Origin: Candidatus Thorarchaeota archaeon
GTDB taxonomy: Archaea; Asgardarchaeota; Thorarchaeia; Thorarchaeales; Thorarchaeaceae
Assembly (NCBI GenBank): GCA_016933575.1
Contig: JAFGAR010000101.1
Span: forward strand, 124,001 to 188,000
Direction of reading: 5' to 3'
Length of the DNA stretch: 64,000 nt
Shown: piece after piece, positions 56,753-64,000 of the stretch
Position numbering within the stretch: the first letter of the stretch is position 1
Layout of the letters: every line of letters starts with the position of its first letter
Notes under the pieces: generated by a model
Database searches by the model: none
Told to the model about the DNA's origin: nothing
Seen by the model: only the letters and a program-made list of their open reading frames with translations
Made by a program: the position numbers and the translations under genes

Positions 56753-56995
56753 ATGCCAAAAGCGATCATTTACACCGCGCCTGACTGTCCACATTCAAAA
56801 AATCTCAAGGATTTTCTAAAGGAAAACAATATTGATTTTGAGGAAAATAATATCTTGAAATCTAAAGAGATAGCATTGGAATTGAAAGAAAAGACCGGTC
56901 AGATGGGGATACCAGTAGCCATCATTCAGGGTGAAGTATTCATTGGTTTTGATAGACGTGTAGAACGTAGAATTAAACGTCAGGTGGGAGTGTGA
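56753..56995 (+). CDS. Glutaredoxin-like protein with CPHS active site
   Basis: About 80 aa, one glutaredoxin fold. The active site APDCPHSK has a single cysteine (Cys12), and the loop MGIPVAI carries the cis-proline. The following GEVFIGFDRR resembles the GxxxxGFD ending of NrdH-type redoxins. ATG 56753 is preferred because GGTGAT lies 7 bases upstream. GTG 56738 would add five residues. It is 4 bases ahead of the thioredoxin reductase gene, so the two form an operon and this is probably the reductase's substrate. Confidence 0.85.
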   Translation: MPKAIIYTAPDCPHSKNLKDFLKENNIDFEENNILKSKEIALELKEKTGQMGIPVAIIQGEVFIGFDRRVERRIKRQVGV

Positions 56996-56999
56996 AGGA

Positions 57000-57935
57000 A
57001 TGTACGATTTAGTAATAATTGGTTCCGGTGTGACGGGCTATGGGGCTGCTATGTATGCAGCTAGACTTGATCTCAGCATTGCAGTTATTGGTGATGTAGA
57101 TGGAGGTACTATTACCCTAACAGATGATGTAGCAAACTATCCCGGTTACCTCCAACTTACTGGAAAGGAGCTATCTGAAAAAATAAAGGAACATGCACTT
57201 GACTATCCGGTCTTTATCGAATCTGGAACTGTCACAGATATATTTCGATGCAAGGAGAATTGCTTCTATGTTGTCACAGAGAACAAATCATTTCTTACAA
57301 AGTCAATCATAATCGCAACAGGTATGAAGGAGCGTGAACTCGAAGTACCAGGACATGACGAGTTAAAAAATCGGGGTGTAAGTTACTGCGCGTTATGTGA
57401 TGCTCCACTCTATAAGGACAAGATAGTAGCTGTTATTGGAGGGAGTGATAGTGCTGCAAAAGAAGCACTTCTATTGGCGAAATATTGTCCAAAGGTCTAT
57501 ATCATCTATAGACGGGAGAAGATTAGACCAGAACCCATTAATGCAGCTAGAATTGAAAGAGAACCAAAGATTGAGATTATTTCAAAGACAAATGTGACAG
57601 AGATACTAGGAACTAATAAGGTCACTGGAGTAAAATTGGATAGACCCTACAACGGTTCTGATGTTTTGGGTCTTGATGGTGTTTTTGTAGCAATAGGAGG
57701 AATACCCTATTCAGGACTCGCAAAGAAGTTGGGAGTAGAGGTCAATGAAAAGGGTGAGATCAAGATTGACCGCTCCAGTCGTACCAATGTCGATGGCGTA
57801 TTTGCCGCAGGCGATGTTGTGGATAGCGAGTTCAAACAGGCAATAACAGGAGTTGCAGAGGGTGTACATGCAGCTTATCAAGCATACAAATATGTGAATG
57901 AGAACGAATTCATCTTTACCTATCAACAAGAATGA
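57000..57935 (+). CDS. trxB: Thioredoxin reductase
   Basis: 311 aa, close to the standard length. FAD site VIIGSGVTGYGAAMYA at the N-terminus, redox CALC (C130, C133), NADPH-domain IGGSDSAAKEALLL followed by IYRREKIRPEP, and the C-terminal FAD motif VFAAGDV. It transfers electrons to the CxxC of a thioredoxin or glutaredoxin-like partner. The IYRR in place of the usual HRR may alter NADPH preference. AAGGA immediately precedes the ATG. It is coupled to the CPHS glutaredoxin-like gene. Confidence 0.92.
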   Translation: MYDLVIIGSGVTGYGAAMYAARLDLSIAVIGDVDGGTITLTDDVANYPGYLQLTGKELSEKIKEHALDYPVFIESGTVTDIFRCKENCFYVVTENKSFLTKSIIIATGMKERELEVPGHDELKNRGVSYCALCDAPLYKDKIVAVIGGSDSAAKEALLLAKYCPKVYIIYRREKIRPEPINAARIEREPKIEIISKTNVTEILGTNKVTGVKLDRPYNGSDVLGLDGVFVAIGGIPYSGLAKKLGVEVNEKGEIKIDRSSRTNVDGVFAAGDVVDSEFKQAITGVAEGVHAAYQAYKYVNENEFIFTYQQE

Positions 57936-57966
57936 GAATATGTGATTTGTACCAATTTGCTAACTA

Positions 57967-59385
57967 TCACAGAGATTGAAGTTTGACCCTAAAGGTAGCC
58001 CCTTTCTTTGTCTTGTCATGTATCAGCTCGATACTTCCATCATATGCTTCTACCACCTTACGACAGAGATAGAGCCCAAAACCTTTGCCTGAAGTGGAGA
58101 CTCCTTTTCCAAAAAGGTTGTCCTTTATGCTAGTTGGAATTCCAGGACCGTTATCGGAGACCTCGATAATTACTGAATTCTCTATTTTCTTTAGGACAAT
58201 TGATACCTCAGCTTGTGGCCCTGCATAGTCGATTACATTTCTTAGGAGATTAGTCCAGACCAAGGGAAGAAGTCGACCAGCGCTTGCATTGAGTGACTCT
58301 TGTCCTGTTGTGTTGGAGATATTGATCTTTAGTCTTGGATTAGTCAATAGAGCTTCATCTTTCACTCCATTCAACATAGTCACAATGTCAGCTTCGTAAA
58401 ATTCGGGTGGGGCTTGAAAGAGATCAAGAAGTTTTGCCATCCTCTGTGCAGCAGTTTGCACGACATCAAGGAAGTTAGAGGATTCAGTTGTGTCATGCCT
58501 TGAAAGTCTGTGTGATTCGATTTGGGTCAATATTAGGTGAAGATCACTTCTTAGGTCATGTTGGAGTAGATTCGCATAGAGTTCCAGATCCCGATTTGAT
58601 CTCTGCAATTTTAGATTTGCAAGATATGATTCTGTAATATCCATTGTAGTTCCGAAGAACCTTGTTATCTCTCCATTTTCATCATGCTCACTCTCTCCAA
58701 TTTCATGAACGTATTTTTCATTCCCATCACTAAGACGAATCCGAAATACAATATCGAATGGTGCATGTTCACTAATTGATTTCTCAACAGCATCCTTTAC
58801 ACTCTGAACATCATCTGGATGAATAAAATCATAAAACGTATCCGGATCTACGGGTTGAGGGTCAATGCCAAAGATATGATAGAGCTCATCAGACCATAGA
58901 TGAATGTTTTCCTTAATCCGCCAGTCCCAGTTGCCTATATGAGCTATTCTCTGTGCTTCATTGAGCGTCTTCTCGCTTCTCTGAATTCGTTCTCGCGCCC
59001 GGATTCTACCTGATATATCTCTGGCAATGGAAAGAATTGCCGGAATAGCTTGAAAATGCAAAAAAGTGCTATTTACTTCAACAGGTATTTGTTTTCCTTC
59101 TTTTGTCCAATGAATACTCTCAAACATTATCCTCTTGCGTTCTTGTAGGTCTTCTATGAGAGTGGCTGAATCCTTGGAATTATCAGTTTTATCAATATCT
59201 CGAATTCTTAATCGCATCAATTCTTCTCTTGAGTAACCAAGTCTCTCGCACATAGTTAGATTGACGTACAGGATTTCCCCAAATGATGTATGGATTATTA
59301 TGCTATCATTTGCACTATCAAATAATTGAGAATAGATATCCTCCCCATTATGCACAATATTATTTGGAATAGAATCATTTGTCAT
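57967..59385 (-). CDS. PAS-domain sensor histidine kinase
   Basis: 472 aa, cytoplasmic (no membrane helix). Two PAS domains: about 14-130 (QLFDSANDSIIIHTSFGEIL) and about 150-260, the second with a PAC-like end (GEITRFFGTTMDITES). A dimerisation/phosphoacceptor helix has LLQHDLRSD with His276. The ATP-binding domain is complete, with an N box near NLLRNVIDYA, G1 VSDNGPGIP and G2 GKGFGLYLC. No response regulator is adjacent, so its partner is elsewhere. The cytosolic PAS pair suggests an intracellular redox or ligand cue. Confidence 0.9.
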   Translation of the reverse strand: MTNDSIPNNIVHNGEDIYSQLFDSANDSIIIHTSFGEILYVNLTMCERLGYSREELMRLRIRDIDKTDNSKDSATLIEDLQERKRIMFESIHWTKEGKQIPVEVNSTFLHFQAIPAILSIARDISGRIRARERIQRSEKTLNEAQRIAHIGNWDWRIKENIHLWSDELYHIFGIDPQPVDPDTFYDFIHPDDVQSVKDAVEKSISEHAPFDIVFRIRLSDGNEKYVHEIGESEHDENGEITRFFGTTMDITESYLANLKLQRSNRDLELYANLLQHDLRSDLHLILTQIESHRLSRHDTTESSNFLDVVQTAAQRMAKLLDLFQAPPEFYEADIVTMLNGVKDEALLTNPRLKINISNTTGQESLNASAGRLLPLVWTNLLRNVIDYAGPQAEVSIVLKKIENSVIIEVSDNGPGIPTSIKDNLFGKGVSTSGKGFGLYLCRKVVEAYDGSIELIHDKTKKGATFRVKLQSL

Positions 59386-59511
59386 AGCTATTGCTACTCC
59401 GATTTTTGTTGACTATGTGCATGTAATTTCCTTATTTCGTGGCAGCTCAGTAGGATTTCAAATTCTTGGTACTAATAGAGCTTTGGGTGAAGAAAGTAAC
59501 CAAGGAGCTAA

Positions 59512-60171
59512 TTATTCAATGGCTTCGAATAATTTATCCACGAACATCTCAGGAGGTGTCAATCCATCAGCTGATACAGTTTCATTGAAAATAGTCTTTG
59601 GCACCCCAAAGACCTCGTATTTAGATGCTTCATCTTGAAATTCCAATGATTCGAACATCTCTGAATCAATGAGTGGATTTAGAATAGCTGCTTGGTGAGC
59701 TAAACGGGTCATTCCTGGACAATAAGGACATTGTGGAGTAACAAAGACTCTGATATGAATTGGTTTGTCAATTGCCCGAATATCTTCTATTACATCTGGG
59801 GGAAGTGGTGCTGTACCTGATGAAACATCGATAATACCCCCAATCAAAGCTGCGAATTCATGACCTGCAGGAATTCCATAGAATTTCACTTTGTATTCAT
59901 CCTTGCCATGCAGCACAATGGCTGGATGATGCTTGACTCCCATCTTCTTTGCCACATCATTATCTAAAGATCCTTCATGCTCCACAACTTTCACAAGATC
60001 TGAAAGTTCAGCCACCATCTCAACCATATCTCTTGTATCATTACAATAGAGGCATTTGTTGCCTTCAGTAAACAAGTGTATTGTCACTTCATCCACAAGG
60101 TTTTCAAACATTTCTTTTACTTGTTCTCGTGTTGCATCATCCATCTCTACAACCATAGTAATCACATCCAA
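59512..60171 (-). CDS. pdo: Protein disulfide oxidoreductase (tandem thioredoxin fold)
   Basis: 219 aa with two glutaredoxin-like folds, as in the archaeal PDO of about 226 aa. The first has CLYC (C40, C43) and a cis-Pro in VKHHPAI. The second has CPYC (C148, C151) and GVPKTIF. Archaeal PDOs make, break or isomerise protein disulfides in the cytoplasm and are usually reduced by thioredoxin reductase, here available at 57.0 kb. The start may be ATG 60156 (MVVEMDD), which has a GTGAT element upstream. Confidence 0.9.
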   Translation of the reverse strand: MDVITMVVEMDDATREQVKEMFENLVDEVTIHLFTEGNKCLYCNDTRDMVEMVAELSDLVKVVEHEGSLDNDVAKKMGVKHHPAIVLHGKDEYKVKFYGIPAGHEFAALIGGIIDVSSGTAPLPPDVIEDIRAIDKPIHIRVFVTPQCPYCPGMTRLAHQAAILNPLIDSEMFESLEFQDEASKYEVFGVPKTIFNETVSADGLTPPEMFVDKLFEAIE

Positions 60172-60213
60172 TGAGAAGTTGGTGCAGAATTAAAATTTAA
60201 TGGCTTTGTTTTT

Positions 60214-60462
60214 TCATGGGAAGCGGTTTGATATCTCCTCATGATTCATGATGCTAGATGTCTGTTCAGCTACTTCTCCTCTAATTACTCTTACAACTGC
60301 TTTTCCATCTATCTTAGAAATATGAAATACTTCGTTATGGGCTTTTAGGGTAAAACTCTCTCCATCCTCAAGATTCTCCATGACTCTCTTACCTAAAGGC
60401 CCATTGAGATACATCTGATACATACGGATTATTCTATCTATCTCACGCTCCCTCATTGACAT
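60214..60462 (-). CDS. Small protein of unknown function
   Basis: About 82 aa, unrecognised. A helical, arginine-rich N-terminus (REREIDRIIRMYQMYL) is followed by a beta-hairpin-like segment (ESFTLKAHNEVFHISKIDGKAVVRVI). ATG 60462 is chosen because GGGGA lies 9 bases upstream. ATG 60492 would add 10 residues without a ribosome site. It sits 42 bases upstream of the disulfide oxidoreductase gene on the same strand and may be co-transcribed with it. Confidence 0.5.
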   Translation of the reverse strand: MSMREREIDRIIRMYQMYLNGPLGKRVMENLEDGESFTLKAHNEVFHISKIDGKAVVRVIRGEVAEQTSSIMNHEEISNRFP

Positions 60463-60545
60463 CTTCAATATCCCCTGATACCAGTGGCGCATCTTAGATT
60501 ATACTTATCTTTATTTAAATAATTAGGAGTCACATCGAATGAATC

Positions 60546-61619
60546 CTACACCCATGTAATTCTCTCATCCTCAATAAGCTCCTCTAGAGCAATTGGAATT
60601 TCTTCATAATTCTGGTACTTCTTCTTAGCAGTGATTGCAGTTTTTTTCGCGATACTAATATCCTCAAGTTCTTGGCATTTGAAAAGAGCAGTAACATCGA
60701 TTTTCTCGAATTGATTCTCTATAGGATGTTCACTATAAAGATACAATTCAGTCAGAGATCTGCAGGTAGAGAGCGGTGTAAGGTCAATATCAACAAGTCG
60801 ATTTCCAGCAATATCCAAAGCAGTGAGTTTTTTGGCTTTGGCTAGAGGGGATAAATCAATCTTCTCAATAGTATTCATTGCTAGCCCAACTCTTCGCAAT
60901 TCTAAACAGGCTGCGAGAGGATTAAGGTCAATTTCCGTTAGTTGATTACTACCAAGCCTCAATATTCTGAGGTCTGAGCATTTCATAAGAGCGTCCAGTT
61001 TGATTGATTGTAATCTGTTATGATGAAGATAGAGAAATTTGAGTTTTGTACACGAAGAGAGAGGTATGAGATCTAATTCAGATAGTGAGTTATACATCAG
61101 ATTGAGTTGTTGAAAATTTGAGCAATTACTCAATGGACTCAAATCAATATTTTCAATAAGATTATTCTCAATCTCAAGACTTTCCAATGAACTGCATTCA
61201 CTCAATGGAACAAGAGAAAGATGAGCCAGCTGGTTGTTGAATAATCTTAAACGTGTCAGTTTTTTTAATTGAGCTAGTGGGATTAGATCAATCTTTCCAA
61301 TGCTATTAGAACCCAAATGCAGCTCCTTCAGGTTATCACAACCTGCCAATTGACTAAGGTCGATAGAAGTAAGATTATTCTTAAATAGACTAAGAACTTC
61401 GAGGTTAGGTAGATCAGCAAGTGGTTTCAAATCAATTTTCGAAATTAGGTTGCTACCGAGTTGAATATCTTGAAGACTTTCAAGGTCCCTCAAAGTATCA
61501 AGTTGAATTGAAGTTATTCCTTGACGTGAGAGGTCGAGTGTACTTGTTGAATCATCATCTATTTCCACCTTTCGTTCTTTTCCCTCTTTGTCTACAAATT
61601 TGATTGAGACTTCATCCAT
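60546..61619 (-). CDS. Leucine-rich-repeat protein
   Basis: 357 aa, no signal peptide, so probably cytosolic. After a short beta N-terminus (VSIKFVDKEGKERKVEI), about twelve LRR units of about 22-23 residues run from residue 27 to 310. They follow C-x-x-L-x-x-L-x-L-x-x-N-x-L-x-x-I-D-L-x-P-L. The C-terminus is a capped helix plus an acidic end. These proteins usually form binding scaffolds, and the partner is unknown. The same repeat type is found in the 378-aa protein at 8.5-9.6 kb. GGAATG sits upstream of the ATG. Confidence 0.85.
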   Translation of the reverse strand: MDEVSIKFVDKEGKERKVEIDDDSTSTLDLSRQGITSIQLDTLRDLESLQDIQLGSNLISKIDLKPLADLPNLEVLSLFKNNLTSIDLSQLAGCDNLKELHLGSNSIGKIDLIPLAQLKKLTRLRLFNNQLAHLSLVPLSECSSLESLEIENNLIENIDLSPLSNCSNFQQLNLMYNSLSELDLIPLSSCTKLKFLYLHHNRLQSIKLDALMKCSDLRILRLGSNQLTEIDLNPLAACLELRRVGLAMNTIEKIDLSPLAKAKKLTALDIAGNRLVDIDLTPLSTCRSLTELYLYSEHPIENQFEKIDVTALFKCQELEDISIAKKTAITAKKKYQNYEEIPIALEELIEDERITWV

Positions 61620-61648
61620 TGTAATTCATTCCTTTCTATGTCAGCAGG

Positions 61649-61661
61649 CTCACTTTGTGAG
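61649..61661. repeat. Small palindromic hairpin in the LRR/methyltransferase divergent region
   Basis: CTCAC and GTGAG form a perfect 5-bp stem around TTT, 30 bases upstream of the LRR gene start. It may be an operator or a leader hairpin. Confidence 0.2.
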
Positions 61662-61758
61662 TATTTACCAGCTATTCAATCTTTTTGAAATAGATATCTA
61701 GACTTTCAATGTAAGGAAAATCTTAATGCTCAGCGTATTAGGTGTTAATTGAGGAAGG

Positions 61759-62304
61759 ATGAATCAAGTGAATGATAATGTCTATCAGAGATTAGGAATA
61801 GATATGAACGTACTTGCTGGCATTCTTCTTTTGATTCAGTTCTTTCTCTTACTCATTTTTTTCAATGTCCAAGCTAATATTCTTCTGCTTGGAATCGGAT
61901 GGGTTTTATTGCTGCCGGGATTCATCCTAAGTATTTTGCCAATTACTACACTTTCTACTCATGGTCAAGTACCAGAAGGCGACGACTGGTATGAAACAAG
62001 AATAGTAGTCAGAGCTGGGCTCTATGGAATTTGTCGGCACCCTATTATATTAGGGAGTATGATTTTATCAATCTCTCTCACGTTGATAATACAATTCTGG
62101 CTAAGCACACTCATAACAGCCATCACAGTCCTGCTTCTAATTGACGTAGCTATCATGGAAGATAACAATAACGTTGAGAAGTTAGGATCCGATTATTTCA
62201 CGTATAGAAGAGAAGTTCCCAGGTTCAATGTGTTCCTTGGTATGTATAGATATTACAAAAGGAGAAGAATAGCTGTTTCTAACAAGGATATTGTTCGAAA
62301 TTGA
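61759..62304 (+). CDS. Isoprenylcysteine carboxyl methyltransferase-like membrane protein
   Basis: 181 aa with about four membrane helices. The ICMT/phospholipid-methyltransferase signature is visible: GLYGICRHPIILG (R93, H94, P95), a helix pair, then an E-x-x-x-x-x-x-L-G-x-x-Y-x-x-Y pattern with VPRF near residue 153. Such enzymes use SAM at the membrane surface. The substrate is unknown, and archaeal members need not act on prenylcysteine. An ATG at 61759 directly follows GAGGAAGG, so the in-frame GTG at 61768 may be the true start. Confidence 0.8.
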   Translation: MNQVNDNVYQRLGIDMNVLAGILLLIQFFLLLIFFNVQANILLLGIGWVLLLPGFILSILPITTLSTHGQVPEGDDWYETRIVVRAGLYGICRHPIILGSMILSISLTLIIQFWLSTLITAITVLLLIDVAIMEDNNNVEKLGSDYFTYRREVPRFNVFLGMYRYYKRRRIAVSNKDIVRN

Positions 62305-62403
62305 TAGCAACAATCTAAACTTTGTTCATTTAGGTCAATTTCTTAGCCAGAAGAGTATCCTTTTTAACAGATATTTTGTCAACGGCAACACCTTACAAAG
62401 GAG

Positions 62404-62778
62404 ATGGAACATTTGGGCAAGAAGATACTCGGCATCTTATTGATGACTTCTCCATATACATTTCAGAATAGTCATACCTTCTATGATTTGTGCAAAGCTG
62501 CACTGTCGAAGGGATATAGAGTAAAGGTATTCCTCTTTGTGGATGGAGTAAACAATGCAAAATTGAATCAGGACCCGGATCCTGATAGACCGATGAATGA
62601 CAAATTCTTGGAACTGGCTAATGAAGGGATTGAGTTTCAAGCATGCGGCCTCTGCACTTCAGCTCGTGGATTTGACCAGCGTGGCGGAGATTTTGTTGAA
62701 GGCATGGAAGTCAGTGGATTAACAGAATTTGCTGAGCAGATAGGCGAGGTTGACAGATTCATAACATTCTCAATTTAG
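62404..62778 (+). CDS. dsrE: DsrE-family sulfur relay protein
   Basis: 124 aa, Rossmann-like DsrE/TusD fold. The active-site cysteines lie in FQACGLCTSARG (C81, C84), where the Cys of CxxC accepts sulfane sulfur. The N-terminal KILGILLMTSPYTF is typical. AGGAG directly abuts the ATG at 62404, so the in-frame TTG at 62413, 9 bases after GGAG, is probably the real start. It is the first gene of the dsrE-F-H set and would pass sulfur between proteins, for example for tRNA thiolation or sulfur trafficking. Confidence 0.85.
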   Translation: MEHLGKKILGILLMTSPYTFQNSHTFYDLCKAALSKGYRVKVFLFVDGVNNAKLNQDPDPDRPMNDKFLELANEGIEFQACGLCTSARGFDQRGGDFVEGMEVSGLTEFAEQIGEVDRFITFSI

Positions 62779-62789
62779 GAGTGATAAAG

Positions 62790-63140
62790 ATGGATTTTAC
62801 AGAAAGAAAAGTATTGATTCTGGTGATCAGCAAACCCTTTGGTAAGATAATTGCTGCAGAAGGCTGGCGTGCTGCTGTTGGTATGTTTGGAATGGACCAT
62901 CAATCCCAGATGCTCTTCATTGGTGATGGCGTATATGGTCTAATGAAAGAGCAAGATATCGCACCAATAAGGATGTTTAAGTCGACATTCGAGTCCTTTG
63001 ATGGCCGAGTCTGCGTAAGTAAGAAATCTCTGGATGAACGAAAAATCAACAAGAGTGAGATATTTGAAGGTGTCGAGGTTCTAGACGAAGAAAGCGTTGC
63101 CAATGCCTTAGTGGAGAATGAGGTAATTATATCATTCTAA
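62790..63140 (+). CDS. dsrF: DsrF-family sulfur relay protein
   Basis: About 116 aa, TusC/DsrF type. It has the pattern VLILVISKPFGKIIAAEGWRAAVGMFG followed by LFIGDGVYGLMK, typical of the non-catalytic or partner subunit. ATG 62790 is preferred because AGGAGTGAT lies 4 bases upstream. GTG 62781 is in frame but overlaps that site. It starts 11 bases after dsrE and should form the DsrEFH heterohexamer with its neighbours. Confidence 0.85.
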   Translation: MDFTERKVLILVISKPFGKIIAAEGWRAAVGMFGMDHQSQMLFIGDGVYGLMKEQDIAPIRMFKSTFESFDGRVCVSKKSLDERKINKSEIFEGVEVLDEESVANALVENEVIISF

Positions 63141-63154
63141 GGAGGAAATTTGAA

Positions 63155-63454
63155 ATGAAATATTTGATTTGGTTATCCAACGATTGTGCAAGTGTTAAGG
63201 AAATCGTATCCAGTCTGGCAAGAAAAGAAGTTCAGATTGAGATTCTTCTTCTCCAAGATGGCGTATATTTGGCAGACAGAGGTTGTCCGGAATCAAGTGA
63301 ACTAAAGGAACTTGGTCTCAAGGTCCATGCACTCAAAAATCATGTCGAAGAGAGAGGTATCACCGATAGACTTCTAGTAGGTGTGAATCTGATCGATTAT
63401 GAAGATGTCGTAGATCTCATCATGGAAAAATCTGATAAGATAATCTCCTTGTAA
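63155..63454 (+). CDS. dsrH: DsrH/TusB-family sulfur relay protein
   Basis: 99 aa. It has the short N-terminal strand and the conserved ILLLQDGVYLADRG turn of DsrH/TusB proteins. A Cys (CPESSEL) follows that turn, while the first-strand region has CASVKEI. GGAGG is 8 bases before the ATG. It completes the dsrE-dsrF-dsrH operon, which ends at a hairpin terminator. No dsrC, tusE or tusA is in the window. Confidence 0.8.
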   Translation: MKYLIWLSNDCASVKEIVSSLARKEVQIEILLLQDGVYLADRGCPESSELKELGLKVHALKNHVEERGITDRLLVGVNLIDYEDVVDLIMEKSDKIISL

Positions 63455-63465
63455 TAGCAATAGAT

Positions 63466-63493
63466 ATCATTCCTGTTTCGTTTCAGGGATGAT
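63466..63493 (+). terminator. Terminator after dsrEFH
   Basis: A 10-bp stem (ATCATTCCTG with CAGGGATGAT, one G-T pair) has an 8-base TTTCGTTT loop and is followed by TCTTCTTT. It lies between the convergent dsrH and the unknown minus-strand gene. The T-run is on the plus side. Confidence 0.65.
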
Positions 63494-63502
63494 TCTTCTT
63501 TA

Positions 63503-63919
63503 CTAGATTTTCTTCCCTGGAACAATCAATACTTGACCAAGTAGGTCTCCAGGTAAGACTGAAGCTTTGATTCTAGAACTAAACATTGACATGTTAGCTG
63601 TCCGATCTTCTGAGTACATCTTCATCTCTGTACAACCTATGCATGCTAGGTCACCCATACCATTTGATCCATAGAAGGATTGAATGACCATAGAATATGC
63701 TGGAATCTTAATCGGTCTAATTGGTACAAGATTGGTTTCGCCAACCTGAAAAGACACTTTCTCTGACGCCACAACAGGTGTGAATCTGACCTTATTCCAA
63801 TCAAGACTAATTATTGATTCTTCTAATCCCCCAACGGAACTTCGCATACGGTCCATTCCTAGACTCTCAAGGTCTTGTCTACAGCTAATGACATAGATTT
63901 TTTCTGACAACTTGTCCAC
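63503..63919 (-). CDS. Protein of unknown function
   Basis: 138 aa, soluble, beta-rich. The middle segment RFTPVVASEKVSFQVGETNLVPIRPIKIPAYSM and the Cys pair LACIGC stand out. Pairing of a hydrophobic strand run with a GDLLGQVLIVPGKK end suggests a small beta-barrel. I do not recognise the family. It converges on the dsrEFH terminator. The last 80 bases of the window beyond its start show no further feature. Confidence 0.5.
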   Translation of the reverse strand: MDKLSEKIYVISCRQDLESLGMDRMRSSVGGLEESIISLDWNKVRFTPVVASEKVSFQVGETNLVPIRPIKIPAYSMVIQSFYGSNGMGDLACIGCTEMKMYSEDRTANMSMFSSRIKASVLPGDLLGQVLIVPGKKI

Positions 63920-64000
63920 CTTGTTCTATTTACCAATGCTATGAATATTACATAACAAAGAACCTTTAGCACTTAAGTAGTTAACCAAACTGTGGTGACG

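Noticed and set aside
61759..62304. The idea that the ICMT-like methyltransferase modifies the small GTPase at 55.5 kb.
   Set aside because: The GTPase has no C-terminal cysteine or CAAX motif, so there is no visible substrate site.
1..64000. CRISPR arrays, insertion sequences, integrase genes or rRNA/tRNA genes.
   Set aside because: No regularly spaced repeats, transposase-like proteins, or tRNA/rRNA sequences were seen in any intergenic region.

Overview
This is an AT-rich archaeal chromosomal window that reads like an Asgard archaeon, with a Thorarchaeia-like lineage my best guess. That placement is inference from gene content, because no rRNA or ribosomal protein gene is present to confirm it. 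The archaeal signs are purine-rich Shine-Dalgarno sites, an ADP-forming acyl-CoA synthetase-type subunit, indolepyruvate:ferredoxin oxidoreductase, a tandem-domain protein disulfide oxidoreductase and very large S-layer or adhesin-like surface proteins. The Asgard flavour comes from a Ras-like small GTPase, a second protein that looks like a GTPase with a destroyed nucleotide site, a longin-like domain on a surface protein, leucine-rich-repeat proteins and a PPP-family phosphatase. I see no tRNA, rRNA, CRISPR array, insertion sequence or phage gene.

Layout. 1-4.7 kb: pyruvate phosphate dikinase, divergent from a fold-type II PLP enzyme. 4.9-10.3 kb: a LamG surface receptor with a cytosolic longin-like tail, a leucine-rich-repeat protein and a zinc-site membrane protein. 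10.3-11.7 kb: an ADP-forming acyl-CoA synthetase-type protein. 11.8-30 kb: a surface-protein island with a candidate structured RNA, a membrane-anchored metzincin-like protease and two tandem giant (about 2,600 aa) Ig-like-repeat proteins with matching cytoplasmic tails. 30-31.1 kb: tyrosyl-tRNA synthetase.

31.1-40.3 kb is almost entirely minus strand. It holds a membrane-lipid cassette (UbiA-type prenyltransferase, PHP phosphoesterase, flippase-like protein, with a DUF362 gene upstream), then a signalling cassette (pseudo-GTPase, LOG-family protein, PPP phosphatase), then a cupin, a small membrane protein and a PIN-helical-repeat protein. A 629-base gene-free stretch (40253-40881) is rich in hairpins and may encode a structured RNA. 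40.9-45.2 kb: a secreted accessory protein plus an FtsX/MacB-type ABC transporter. 45.3-46.7 kb: an isoaspartyl peptidase/asparaginase and a small membrane protein.

46.7-63.5 kb is dominated by thiol and redox functions. There are two parallel sets, each with a thioredoxin- or glutaredoxin-like protein, a ferritin-like protein and a thioredoxin-reductase-like flavoprotein. A protein disulfide oxidoreductase and a DsrE/F/H sulfur-relay trio are also here. Between them lie iorA-iorB and a four-gene set of two small proteins, a polytopic membrane protein and a Ras-like GTPase. A PAS histidine kinase, a long leucine-rich-repeat protein and an isoprenylcysteine methyltransferase-like protein complete the region.

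Together the metabolic genes fit an anaerobic peptide or amino-acid degrader: IOR oxidises aryl pyruvates, ADP-forming acyl-CoA synthetases recover energy, and PPDK links pyruvate and PEP. The most novel-looking material is the pseudo-GTPase/phosphatase cassette, the GTPase set at 53-56 kb, the twin giant surface proteins and the two unassigned structured intergenic regions.
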